Of a stretch of DNA of 64,000 nucleotides, positions 42,108-50,058 are shown in pieces; within the stretch, counting starts at the first letter, position 1; every line of letters begins with the position of its first letter. The stretch is from positions 1-64,000 of the forward strand of contig NZ_JAQZSJ010000014.1 in the NCBI RefSeq assembly GCF_029360585.1. The letters are read 5' to 3'. The notes beneath the pieces were generated by a model. That model was given only the letters and a program-made list of their open reading frames with translations, did no database searches and was not told the DNA's origin. The position numbers and the translations under genes are program-made. The DNA comes from Cohnella caldifontis. GTDB lineage: Bacteria; Bacillota; Bacilli; Paenibacillales; Paenibacillaceae.

Positions 42108-42585
42108 CGGTCTCCACCATATGGAACATGGCCATGAATAGAGCGTATATCACCACATAGGCAATCGGTGAATAAGCCAGTTTCCACCCCTTATAGTAGA
42201 ACACGTGGCATCGATACGCCGCCCACTCCAGCCCCCAGGAGAGCAGGGACCAGGCCAGCACGTACCCGGCCCGGCGCCACCCTTTCGGGCTCCATTTATC
42301 GTAGAAATAGAGAAACAAATACGTCGTCGGCGGATACGAGAAATAGTAAATGAAAATATCCGACACATCGTATTTGACGGTGTCATTGACATCGTAGAGA
42401 TCGTACGGTTTGACGGCGATGAGGGAATCCACGGTCTGGGCCATGAACACCGAGAATACCGTGAATACCGTCAGCGCGATGAGCGTAAAACGTCCCGGAA
42501 GCAAAAACGCGATCGTCAGCGGAAGCGCCGCGGAGAACAAGTCGAACCATTCGTTGAGGTCGAACCGCTCAGGCGCGTACAGCAT
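42046..42585 (-). CDS. CBO0543-type integral membrane protein
   Basis: The 179-residue protein has about five hydrophobic helices and the aromatic signature DIFIYYFSYPPTTYLFLYFY, then GWRRAGYVLAWSLLSWGLEW. This is characteristic of CBO0543 membrane proteins of sporulating Firmicutes. GGGGGGAGG precedes the ATG. It overlaps the upstream membrane gene by 17 bases, forming an operon, and converges on the TetR gene. Function unknown. Confidence 0.8.
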   Translation of the reverse strand: MLYAPERFDLNEWFDLFSAALPLTIAFLLPGRFTLIALTVFTVFSVFMAQTVDSLIAVKPYDLYDVNDTVKYDVSDIFIYYFSYPPTTYLFLYFYDKWSPKGWRRAGYVLAWSLLSWGLEWAAYRCHVFYYKGWKLAYSPIAYVVIYALFMAMFHMVETVMNREGYPMRRSGQAPPGGS

Positions 42586-43063
42586 CGGCCTCCCCCCTCT
42601 TTTCCAGCAGCTTACGATACCATGCAGCGAATATCATAACGGCCAGGAGCACGACCGTCCAAGTAAACACGGCGTATCCGACATTCCACCCCGTGTCTTC
42701 GATCACGCCGATCGCTTGGCTGAGCCCGACCGAGGCCGTCAATCCCGCCATCCAGGCCGTGCCGAGAGCCGCCTTAACCAGAAATCGATCCCGGATCCGG
42801 AAGATCGCGTAGAGCAGCCACATCGTAGCCAAGGGGAATAGGATGAGCTGATTCATTTTGAAGTAGGCGAATGCCGTACCCGTCGGCGTGATCCGAATCA
42901 GCTTCTGGCTGTCCAGAATCGCCGAGTGCGCTTGCTCGAACGCGGTGACGCAAACCAGGTACAGCACGATTTTCTCGATTCGGCGGAACGGACTTCCCAT
43001 CCATTTCAGCGTCCACAGCGCGCCCGCGCAAACGAGACTCTGGGCAAGATTGGCGATTAGCAT
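42569..43063 (-). CDS. Small integral membrane protein
   Basis: The 164-residue protein has about five TM segments (LIANLAQSLVCAGALWTL, KIVLYLVCVTAFEQA, and GYAVFTWTVVLLAVMIFAAW at the C-terminus) and little soluble sequence. GGGAGGG lies 7 bases before the ATG. It is translationally coupled to the CBO0543-type gene, so the two may form a complex. The family is not recognised. Confidence 0.75.
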   Translation of the reverse strand: MLIANLAQSLVCAGALWTLKWMGSPFRRIEKIVLYLVCVTAFEQAHSAILDSQKLIRITPTGTAFAYFKMNQLILFPLATMWLLYAIFRIRDRFLVKAALGTAWMAGLTASVGLSQAIGVIEDTGWNVGYAVFTWTVVLLAVMIFAAWYRKLLEKRGEADAVRA

Positions 43064-43120
43064 GAGGCAGCCCTCCCCTGCGGCAGGGATTCGTTTCCTC
43101 TATTGATACCCCGTTTCCGG

Positions 43121-43160
43121 AAAAAAGATGTCCTCCCGGCCCCTGAGGGCGGAAGGACAT
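43121..43160 (-). terminator. Terminator of the organosulfur-type operon
   Basis: On the minus strand, ATGTCCTTCCG-N12-CGGGAGGACAT is followed by CTTTTTTCC, just beyond the MBL gene. Confidence 0.8.
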
Positions 43161-43180
43161 TCCGTTCCTGCGCAACGCGG

Positions 43181-44098
43181 CTATAGCCTGAATGCCATTA
43201 AATCTCGTCCGACCGTGATCGCTCCGGTAAAAATCTTCCTCATCCCCGCAATATACGCTTCCTCTGCCGTTTCATCCGCGGCTGGAGCGGGAATGTGATG
43301 CGTCAGCACGAGGTGTTTAACGCCCGCCCGGCGCGCGATTTCCGCCGCTTCCAACGTCGTCGTATGATATTTCGCCGGGTTGGACAACGCCTTCTCATGC
43401 TCGGGATATCGGGCGATCAGGGCATCCAGCCAGGGCTTGTTGTACGCTTCGTGAACAAGCAAATCCGCTCCGGCGGCGTGTTTCACCATGTTCTCCACCG
43501 GAATCGTATCGCCGGAGATGACGGCCGATTTGCCATTGTATTCGAATTTGTAAGCGACGGCCGGATAAACGGGACGGTGATCCACCTCGAAGGCGGTGAT
43601 CCGAATGCCGTCCTTGTCGTAGACGACGCCCTCGTTGCATTCCGTGTACTCGATTCTCGATCCCGCCTCATCCGACAAGTTGTAGCTGATCCTAAGCCTC
43701 ACGTCGAACTCGAAGGACTCTCTCATTTTTCCGATGATCTCTTTTGTCGTCTCAGGTCCGTACACCTGCATAGGCACGGAACGGCCGAGGTACACGCGTT
43801 CCGACGTAATATGCGTCCGCCAGCTCGTGATGAACACATCGAAAAATCCGGCGTTATGATCGTAATGGTGGTGGGTGAACAGCACGTCGGAAATCCGTTG
43901 GGGCATCACTCCCGCTTTGATCAGTTGGTCCACCGCCCCGCCTCCGCAATCGACGAGAAACGCTTTGTCTCCCGCCAGCACGACCGCGCCGGGCTTCGCC
44001 CGCCCATAGAAGGCCCGGGGCGAGCCCGTTCCGAGCAGAATGACCGTAAGATCGGGATGGAAGTCGGATCGCACATTCTCCTGAGGTTGAATAAACAT
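43181..44098 (-). CDS. MBL-fold metallo-hydrolase (AtsA/RNase Z-like)
   Basis: The 305-residue metallo-beta-lactamase-fold enzyme has the metal motif HHHYDH at residues 76-81 (HxHxDH), LLGTGSPRAF near the start, SGDT (AVISGDTIPVEN) and a late HHIP. This pattern matches arylsulfatase/RNase Z-type members. It is cytoplasmic, with no signal peptide. It is the last gene of a five-gene operon with a sulfonate/nitrate-type ABC transporter, so a sulfatase or related hydrolase acting on the imported compound is plausible but not shown. Confidence 0.88.
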   Translation of the reverse strand: MFIQPQENVRSDFHPDLTVILLGTGSPRAFYGRAKPGAVVLAGDKAFLVDCGGGAVDQLIKAGVMPQRISDVLFTHHHYDHNAGFFDVFITSWRTHITSERVYLGRSVPMQVYGPETTKEIIGKMRESFEFDVRLRISYNLSDEAGSRIEYTECNEGVVYDKDGIRITAFEVDHRPVYPAVAYKFEYNGKSAVISGDTIPVENMVKHAAGADLLVHEAYNKPWLDALIARYPEHEKALSNPAKYHTTTLEAAEIARRAGVKHLVLTHHIPAPAADETAEEAYIAGMRKIFTGAITVGRDLMAFRL

Positions 44099-44124
44099 GG
44101 GATCTCTCCTTGACGCCTTTTCGG

Positions 44125-45165
44125 CTATTGGCCTTTTTGAATTTCCTGCAGAAGCGACAAGTCATATAATCCGCTCAGATCCAAACCTTCCGACCCGACT
44201 TCTTTCACGTAACCGGCATCCACCGCCACCTGGGCCATCGTCTTCAGGGCGTCCTGGTCGATATCCGTCGTCAAGCTCAGGTGGGAGAGTGCGGCCTTGA
44301 TCAATGCGGCTTCCAATCCCTTGCCCGTCAATTCCTTCAGCTCGTCGCTGACCAGCGCGTAAGCGTCGTCCGGGTTCTCTTCGATAAAAGCGATCGCATC
44401 CTCGTTAGCCAGAAGGACGGCCTTCGCCAAATCCCGATGGTTCTTCATGAAGCCGTCTCCGGCCACGATGATCGTTAACGGATAATTCCCGTCGTTCGGA
44501 GGAATCCGGTCCCAGTCGACCGTAATTTCTCCGATGCCTTCGTTCGCGATCTGAGTGCCCCACGGCTCGGGCAGCAGCGCCGCGTCTACTTGGTTTTGCT
44601 TCATCGCCGTCAGCGTGTCCGCCGGAGCCATCGCGATCATCTGCACGCCGCTTTTGTCCGTCGCGATCTTCAAACCATGCTCTTGAAGCAGCAGCCGTAA
44701 CGAGATTTCGTTCGTGCTTCCTTTGGTTGGGACGGCGACCAGTTTGCCCGCCAGGTCCTTCACGGATTTCACGCCGGAGCCCTTCCGCGCCACCAGAACG
44801 GCGCCGCCGTTGTTGGCCCCGGACAGTATCTTCAGGTTCTTGCTCCTTACGTATTGGTTGATGACCGGACTCGGCCCTACGTAGCCGATATCGATCTGGC
44901 CGGTCGCCATGGCGGTCGAAAATTCCGAGCCGTTGTTAAAGCCCTGAACTTCGATTTTCACGTTGTCGCCGAGGCGCTTCTGAAGGTAGCCCTTCTTGAT
45001 CGCCGCGAACGCCGGGGCATGCGTCACGTTCTTAAGCAATCCGATTTTGACCGTGACCGGGTCGGCCGTGTTCGATCCCCCTCCGTCGCCTGACGTGCCG
45101 CATCCGGACAGCAACATGAAAACGACCGCGAGTGCAGCAACCGGAAAAAACGCTTTTCTGAACAT
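44125..45165 (-). CDS. ABC transporter substrate-binding lipoprotein (SsuA/TauA/NitT family)
   Basis: The 346-residue protein has a lipoprotein signal (VVFMLLSGC, lipidated Cys22) and an NMT1/SsuA-like fold: VKIGLLKNVTHAPAFAAIKK, then ATGQIDIGYVGPSPVINQYV and VDAALLPEPWGTQIANEG. It captures the substrate outside the membrane for the permease and ATPase genes upstream in the same operon (24-base gap). Aliphatic sulfonate, taurine or nitrate-like compounds are the family's usual ligands; the exact one cannot be read from sequence. Confidence 0.92.
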   Translation of the reverse strand: MFRKAFFPVAALAVVFMLLSGCGTSGDGGGSNTADPVTVKIGLLKNVTHAPAFAAIKKGYLQKRLGDNVKIEVQGFNNGSEFSTAMATGQIDIGYVGPSPVINQYVRSKNLKILSGANNGGAVLVARKGSGVKSVKDLAGKLVAVPTKGSTNEISLRLLLQEHGLKIATDKSGVQMIAMAPADTLTAMKQNQVDAALLPEPWGTQIANEGIGEITVDWDRIPPNDGNYPLTIIVAGDGFMKNHRDLAKAVLLANEDAIAFIEENPDDAYALVSDELKELTGKGLEAALIKAALSHLSLTTDIDQDALKTMAQVAVDAGYVKEVGSEGLDLSGLYDLSLLQEIQKGQ

Positions 45166-45189
45166 GGATTCCTCTCCTTCAGGCCAAGC

Positions 45190-45954
45190 TTATGTTTTGG
45201 CCGCTTTCAGGCCGTATTGCATCCAGACGCGATCTTCGATGCGCTTAAAGACGAGATGATCGGAGATCGTTCCGAGAATCGCGATTACGAGCACGATGCA
45301 GAGCATGAGGGAGGTGTCGCCGAGGCTTCTGCCCTCCTCCAGCATTTGGCCGAGCCCAATGCCGCGGGCGATCAATTCGCCGGATACGAGGGCCCGCCAG
45401 GCAAACGCCCATGCCATCCGCATCCCCGTAATCAGTTGAGGGATGGCTGCGGGAAGCATGACCTGGAAAAAGGTGCTGGGCCCGCGCCGCGTCCCGAACA
45501 TCTGGGCTGACTTCAAATAGATCGGCGGTATGTTCTTGATCCCGCTCCGGCACGCGATCGTCATCGTCCACGTCGCACCGATCGTCGTGATGAAGATGAC
45601 GGCGAAATCGTTCAACCCGAACCAGATGATCGCAAACGGGAGCCAGGCGATGCTCGGCACGGTCTGCAATGCGACCACGGCGAAGCCGATCGTTTCGTCC
45701 AACGTCCGGTGACGGGCGAACAGTACGCCCAAGGTCGTGCCGATCGCACAAGACACCGCAAAGGCGATCAGAATGCGCCGCAGGCTGCTGAACGTCGCTT
45801 CCAGCAGCTGCCCGTTCGCGATCCCGTCGTAGAAGGCGCGAACCGTCTGCAGCGCCGACGGAAATCGCCAACCCCAGTCCATCGTCCTATATGCCGTCTC
45901 CCAGATGAGCAGCAGCAGGATGAGAAAGAGCGCGGTTCTCCAGACCGTAGTCAC
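45190..45954 (-). CDS. ABC transporter permease (SsuC/TauC family)
   Basis: The 254-residue membrane protein has about six TM helices and the binding-protein-dependent permease EAA-like loop (LKSAQMFGTRRGPSTFFQVM then LPAAIPQLITGMRMAWAFAW). The GTG start at 45954 has AAGGAGG 9 bases upstream; the open frame runs further but overlaps the ATPase gene out of frame. It overlaps that gene's 3' end by 68 bases, indicating tight coupling. Confidence 0.9.
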   Translation of the reverse strand: MTTVWRTALFLILLLLIWETAYRTMDWGWRFPSALQTVRAFYDGIANGQLLEATFSSLRRILIAFAVSCAIGTTLGVLFARHRTLDETIGFAVVALQTVPSIAWLPFAIIWFGLNDFAVIFITTIGATWTMTIACRSGIKNIPPIYLKSAQMFGTRRGPSTFFQVMLPAAIPQLITGMRMAWAFAWRALVSGELIARGIGLGQMLEEGRSLGDTSLMLCIVLVIAILGTISDHLVFKRIEDRVWMQYGLKAAKT

Positions 45955-46726
45955 TGCCGTATTCCTCCTTCGCCACTTTCTCCAATTCGGCCGCGAGCGA
46001 CTCCATGATCCGGCTCTCGATATGGCGCAGAACGGAATCGTCCGGTTCTCTCGGCCTTGCGGCCTGTACGCGGTACTCTTTCTTGATTCTGCCCGGCCTT
46101 GTGGACATGACGAGCACCCTGTCGGAGAGCATGACGGCCTCCCGGATGTTATGGGTGATGAACAGAATCGTCTTCCGCGTATGCATCCAGATCTGTTCCA
46201 GTTCCTTATGCAACAGGAGCCTCGTCTGCTCGTCCAGGGCGGCGAACGGCTCATCCATCAGCAGAATCTCCGGATCCATGACGAGAGCCCTCGCAATAGC
46301 CACCCTTTGTTTCATCCCCCCCGACAATTCATGGGGATAGCGGTCCGCGAACTTGCTCAGATGGACGGTCCGAATCTGCTCCATGGCGCGCTCGCGGCGT
46401 TCCTTCTTCTTCATCCCCTTCTGTTTCAGACCGAAGGCGACGTTCTCCAGCACCGTGAGCCAGGGAAACAGCGCATGATCCTGGAACACCACGATCCGAT
46501 CGGGCCCCGGAGCGGAGATTTCCTTGCCTCCGGCGACGACGCGGCCGCGATCCGTCCGCTCAAGCCCCGCTACCAAATTAAGCAGCGTGGACTTCCCGCA
46601 GCCGGATGGACCCAGGATGGATACGAACTCCCCCCGGCCGACTTCGAAGGAGATGTCCTCCAGCGCGGTATAGACGACTCCGTCCCGCTGCGCGAATGAT
46701 TTGCCGACTCCCTCAACCCGGATCAT
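45887..46726 (-). CDS. ABC transporter ATP-binding protein (SsuB/TauB family)
   Basis: The 279-residue ATPase has Walker A GPSGCGKST (about residues 39-47), Q-loop VFQDHALFPWLT, signature LSGGMKQR, Walker B ILLMDEPFAALD and the switch His in LFITHNI. It powers uptake by the adjacent permease. It is second in the operon after the Crp/Fnr gene (24-base gap). The C-terminal 40 residues overlap the permease start. Confidence 0.93.
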   Translation of the reverse strand: MIRVEGVGKSFAQRDGVVYTALEDISFEVGRGEFVSILGPSGCGKSTLLNLVAGLERTDRGRVVAGGKEISAPGPDRIVVFQDHALFPWLTVLENVAFGLKQKGMKKKERRERAMEQIRTVHLSKFADRYPHELSGGMKQRVAIARALVMDPEILLMDEPFAALDEQTRLLLHKELEQIWMHTRKTILFITHNIREAVMLSDRVLVMSTRPGRIKKEYRVQAARPREPDDSVLRHIESRIMESLAAELEKVAKEEYGSDYGLENRALSHPAAAHLGDGI

Positions 46727-46750
46727 CCAATCCCCTCCTGAAAGTCCAAG

Positions 46751-47431
46751 CTATAAATGACTCAGAAAATGCCCGGTATCATAAATCACGACCATCTTCT
46801 TCTCGTAGCGGATGCTTCCTTCGTCCCGCCAGCCGCCCAACGTTTCCGTAACCGTCTGCCGGCTGCAGCCGATGACGTAGGAGATCTCCTCGTGACTCAA
46901 AGGCAGCATGACGACTGTCTCTTTCCCTTTGCGGACGCCCAATTGAATCAAGAGCTGCGCCAATCTCCAGGCGACCGGCTTCGAGATAAGCGTCTCCACG
47001 TATCTCTGTGTCTGCAGAAGCCGACGAGCGTTGGACACCGTTAAAGCGTACAAGACATCGGGATGGCTCTTTAACAGACTCGTAAATTGAACGGACGGAA
47101 TCGAGAGAATGCGGCTGTCCGCCATGCACCGGGCATACCGTTGCCGTTTTTGTCCGGTCAGCACCTCCGCCGCTCCGAACACCTCGCCCTTGTGCCGCAG
47201 AAACAAGGTGATGCTATGGCCTTCCTCCGCGAATTGCGAAATCTTGACCAAACCCTCCCGGACGAAATAAATCTCTTGGCTTTCCTCCTCTCCCCGGAAA
47301 ATATATTCGTTCTTCTTCATCTTCCGGGAAGAGCCGTATTCTTCGAACAACTTGGCCAGCGCAAGCTGCTCCGCTTCATCCTGTTCCCGTGCGTTTTCTT
47401 CCGTATCAAGGAACCCTTCCGCTTCACGCAT
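46751..47431 (-). CDS. Crp/Fnr family transcriptional regulator
   Basis: The 226-residue protein has a cyclic-nucleotide-binding-type beta-roll (about residues 25-125; FVREGLVKISQFAEEGHSIT) and a C-terminal winged helix (LSHEEISYVIGCSRQTVTET at about 178-197). The N-terminus has no Cys cluster, so it is not an oxygen-sensing Fe-S Fnr. It is the first gene of the operon and probably regulates it, in response to an unknown signal. Confidence 0.9.
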   Translation of the reverse strand: MREAEGFLDTEENAREQDEAEQLALAKLFEEYGSSRKMKKNEYIFRGEEESQEIYFVREGLVKISQFAEEGHSITLFLRHKGEVFGAAEVLTGQKRQRYARCMADSRILSIPSVQFTSLLKSHPDVLYALTVSNARRLLQTQRYVETLISKPVAWRLAQLLIQLGVRKGKETVVMLPLSHEEISYVIGCSRQTVTETLGGWRDEGSIRYEKKMVVIYDTGHFLSHL

Positions 47432-47546
47432 GCGCCGGTGCGCCTCCTCGGGTAAACGAATTAATCATAGTTTTCTTATCGGTATTTAGGATTATAATAC
47501 AGGATCGAAAGGGAAAACAGTCGGCAAGCCGACAAAACGGAGGGCG

Positions 47547-47589
47547 AAAAAAAGAAGGCTGCCCCGAAGGCTCGATGAAGCCTTGCGGA
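47547..47589 (-). terminator. Possible terminator between the DEAD-box helicase and the Crp operon
   Basis: On the minus strand, AAGGCT-N6-AGCCTT lies inside a larger stem with a second AGCCTT immediately before a run of T (CTTTTTTTC). Confidence 0.6.
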
Positions 47590-47651
47590 ACAACCTTTGG
47601 GTTGTGCGTTTCTCTGAGATGCCGCCGCACGTTCGCTGGGCTTGCTGCGCA

Positions 47652-49016
47652 TCAGCGGGGCTTGTTGCGTTGAGAGCGGATGGGCGACTTCTTGCCCCGG
47701 GTGCCGGGACCGGCGGAATCCCGACCCTGCGGACGCGAGCCTCCTCCTCCGCCGCGGGGAGCGCCGCCCGGCCGGCGTCCTTCGCGGCCCTGCGGCGGCC
47801 GGCCGCCCGGCTTCGCCCCGCCTCCTGCGCCGAATCGGCCCCCCGGTTTTCCGCCGGACCGCTTACGCTCGGCTGTTCCTTCGGCCGGCCCGGCGCCGCC
47901 GTCTCCGCTATTCATCCGCACCCGCTCCAGCGCCATGCCGATGGCGTTCTCGATGGCGGCCAACTCCGGCCGGTCCCGCGGCGCGACGAACGTGATCGCC
48001 AGCCCCGACGCCCCCGCGCGGCCCGTCCGGCCGATCCGGTGGATGTAGCTCTCGACGTCCTGCGGAATATCGTAATTGTACACGTGGGTGACACCTTCCA
48101 CATCGAGGCCGCGCGCCGCCACGTCCGTCGCCACCAGCAGCTGGAGCTTGGCTTGGCGGAACTTCGCCATCACCTGCTCCCGCTTCGCCTGCGACAAATC
48201 CCCGTGCAGCTCGTCCGAGGAGTAGCCGAGCGCCTGCAGCGCTTCGTTCAACGCGCTGGCCCTCCGCTTCGTCCGGCAGAAAATCATCGCCAAATACGGG
48301 CGCTGCTCGTCGATCAGCTTGCGCAGGGCCGCCTGCTTGCCGCGGTCCGTCGTCTCGACCGCCCACTGGCGGATGTCCTTTACCGTCACCTGCGGCCCCT
48401 TGACCGTTACTTCCTCCGGCTGCTTCAGGAATTGCGCGGCGAGCGCCCGCACGTTGGCCGGCATCGTGGCCGAGAACAGCAGCGTCTGCCGCCGGTAAGG
48501 CACGGCCCGCAAAATCTCCTCCACTTCGTTCAAGAAACCCATGTGGAGCATCTGATCCGCTTCGTCGAGCACCAGCATCTTCACCTGCGACAAGTCGATC
48601 GACCCGCGCCGCAGATGGTCGAGCAGCCGCCCCGGCGTGCAGACGATGATCTGCATGCTCCGCTGCAGCTTGTGCAGCTGCGCCTCGACGTCCTGCCCGC
48701 CGTAGACGGCCAGCACTTGGTAATCCGTGCCGGCGATCAGCTTCTTCACTTCCGCCGTGATTTGGATCGCCAGCTCCCGCGTCGGGCTGACGATCAAGCC
48801 TTGCACGTGCGAAGCCGCCGGATTCAGCCGCTCCAGCATCGGCAGCACGAACGCCAGCGTCTTGCCCGTCCCCGTCTGCGCCTGCCCGACCACGTCGCGT
48901 CCCGCCAGAATCGGCGGAATCGCCTTCTCCTGCACCGGCGTCGGACGGACGATGCCCATCCTTCGCAGCAACTCCGCCCGTTCCTCTCCGATGCCCAACT
49001 CCGTAAAGCTTGCCAT
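47652..49016 (-). CDS. DEAD-box ATP-dependent RNA helicase
   Basis: The 454-residue protein has the Q motif ([16 protein letters not shown]), motif I AQTGTGKT, Ia PTRELAIQ, motif II DEAD ([10 protein letters not shown]), motif III SAT, and motifs V-VI ([22 protein letters not shown]). The C-terminal tail (about residues 385-454) is low-complexity and rich in Gly, Arg and Pro, typical of RhlE/CshA-like cold-shock and RNA-decay helicases. It is a single-gene unit. Confidence 0.95.
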   Translation of the reverse strand: MASFTELGIGEERAELLRRMGIVRPTPVQEKAIPPILAGRDVVGQAQTGTGKTLAFVLPMLERLNPAASHVQGLIVSPTRELAIQITAEVKKLIAGTDYQVLAVYGGQDVEAQLHKLQRSMQIIVCTPGRLLDHLRRGSIDLSQVKMLVLDEADQMLHMGFLNEVEEILRAVPYRRQTLLFSATMPANVRALAAQFLKQPEEVTVKGPQVTVKDIRQWAVETTDRGKQAALRKLIDEQRPYLAMIFCRTKRRASALNEALQALGYSSDELHGDLSQAKREQVMAKFRQAKLQLLVATDVAARGLDVEGVTHVYNYDIPQDVESYIHRIGRTGRAGASGLAITFVAPRDRPELAAIENAIGMALERVRMNSGDGGAGPAEGTAERKRSGGKPGGRFGAGGGAKPGGRPPQGREGRRPGGAPRGGGGGSRPQGRDSAGPGTRGKKSPIRSQRNKPR

Positions 49017-49127
49017 ATTTGCACCCCATCCGTTTTTTCGCCAATGAAGACACGCCTTTTCCTATCGTACCATATACAGGCAAGCCTCATCCGACTAACC
49101 GCCGCAGCCCAGCGCGTGCACGCAACG

Positions 49128-49163
49128 GCGAAAGCCCGCTCCCCCCTCTCGGGTTGCGGGCTC
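49128..49163 (-). terminator. Terminator of the DUF-type membrane gene
   Basis: On the minus strand, AGCCCGC-N16-GCGGGCT followed by TTCG. Good stem, weak T-tract. Confidence 0.55.
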
Positions 49164-49195
49164 CGATCAACGCTATGGCCGCTCTGCGATCTGCG

Positions 49196-49867
49196 TTATG
49201 CCGCCGCGGTAACTTGTTCCCGCTCCGCCGCGCCGTTTTTCCCGAACGCCAGCATCGCTCCGAACAACGCGAACAACAGATGCACCGCCGGGAACACGTT
49301 AATGGTCTGGACCATGATTCCGGCGATCATGACCGCCAATACGACGACGGCCAATACGCCGAGCCAGCGGGGGTAAACCTTGGCCCGGATCGTCGCGATT
49401 CCGAGCAGCAGCAAGCCCAGCAAAATCGCCGGAACAAGCGGGATCAGCACCGCCAGGGACAGCGGGTATCGGTCGACCATCAGATTGTTCACCTGGTCGT
49501 TGACCGTCTGCAGCGTTGCCGCGTCCTTTACGTGGTCATAGATAATCGGGTAAGCCAGAATCTGAACGGGTCCGTGGAAAATTTCCAGCAGCATCCCCGC
49601 GAACAGCAGCGGAAACCCGATCCATCCCCACGCGCTCAGCCGCTCCGCCATCCGCAAGTAAATCGCCGGCATGCCCATCAGAATCAGGATCGACGCCCAA
49701 GCCAGCAGCACGTGCGTATTCACCGCTTTCTGCAGGAAACCCGGGATGTCCTCCAGCGAAGCCGGCGTGTCCCCGATATGCAGCAACTGGCCCAGGATCC
49801 CCATCGTCCCTCCGATCAGCAGCGTCCAGCCTCCGAATTTCAAATAACTTTTCGGCAAAACGTTCAT
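49196..49867 (-). CDS. Integral membrane protein of unknown function
   Basis: The 223-residue protein has six or seven TM segments (GGWTLLIGGTMGILGQLLHI, LLAWASILILMGMPAIYLR, PRWLGVLAVVVLAVMIAGIM, AVHLLFALFGAMLAFG). The ATG at 49867 is preceded by GGAGAGG; the open frame extends to 50002 without a ribosome site. It is divergent from the two-component system at 50059-52871, which might control it. Family not recognised beyond DUF4386-like or membrane-protein character. Confidence 0.8.
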   Translation of the reverse strand: MNVLPKSYLKFGGWTLLIGGTMGILGQLLHIGDTPASLEDIPGFLQKAVNTHVLLAWASILILMGMPAIYLRMAERLSAWGWIGFPLLFAGMLLEIFHGPVQILAYPIIYDHVKDAATLQTVNDQVNNLMVDRYPLSLAVLIPLVPAILLGLLLLGIATIRAKVYPRWLGVLAVVVLAVMIAGIMVQTINVFPAVHLLFALFGAMLAFGKNGAAEREQVTAAA

Positions 49868-50058
49868 TTCGTCCTCTCCTTCTCCTTCCGGCGCATTCCG
49901 CGCCGCCGTCCCCATCATAACCCGCACCGGTTTCCCGGCAGGAAGAGCGCGGCGTTCCCGAACGTCGGGAATCTCATTGGGAAATCCCGTCCCCGGCCGC
50001 ATCTGTTGTTTACGGCTCGAAACGGCGGCTGTTATACTTTGGCCAGGAGGGGAAGCGT

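Noticed and set aside
47583..49376. A 597-codon plus-strand open frame opposite the DEAD-box helicase
   Set aside because: The minus strand encodes all helicase motifs. The plus frame is low-complexity Arg/His/Leu-rich antisense.
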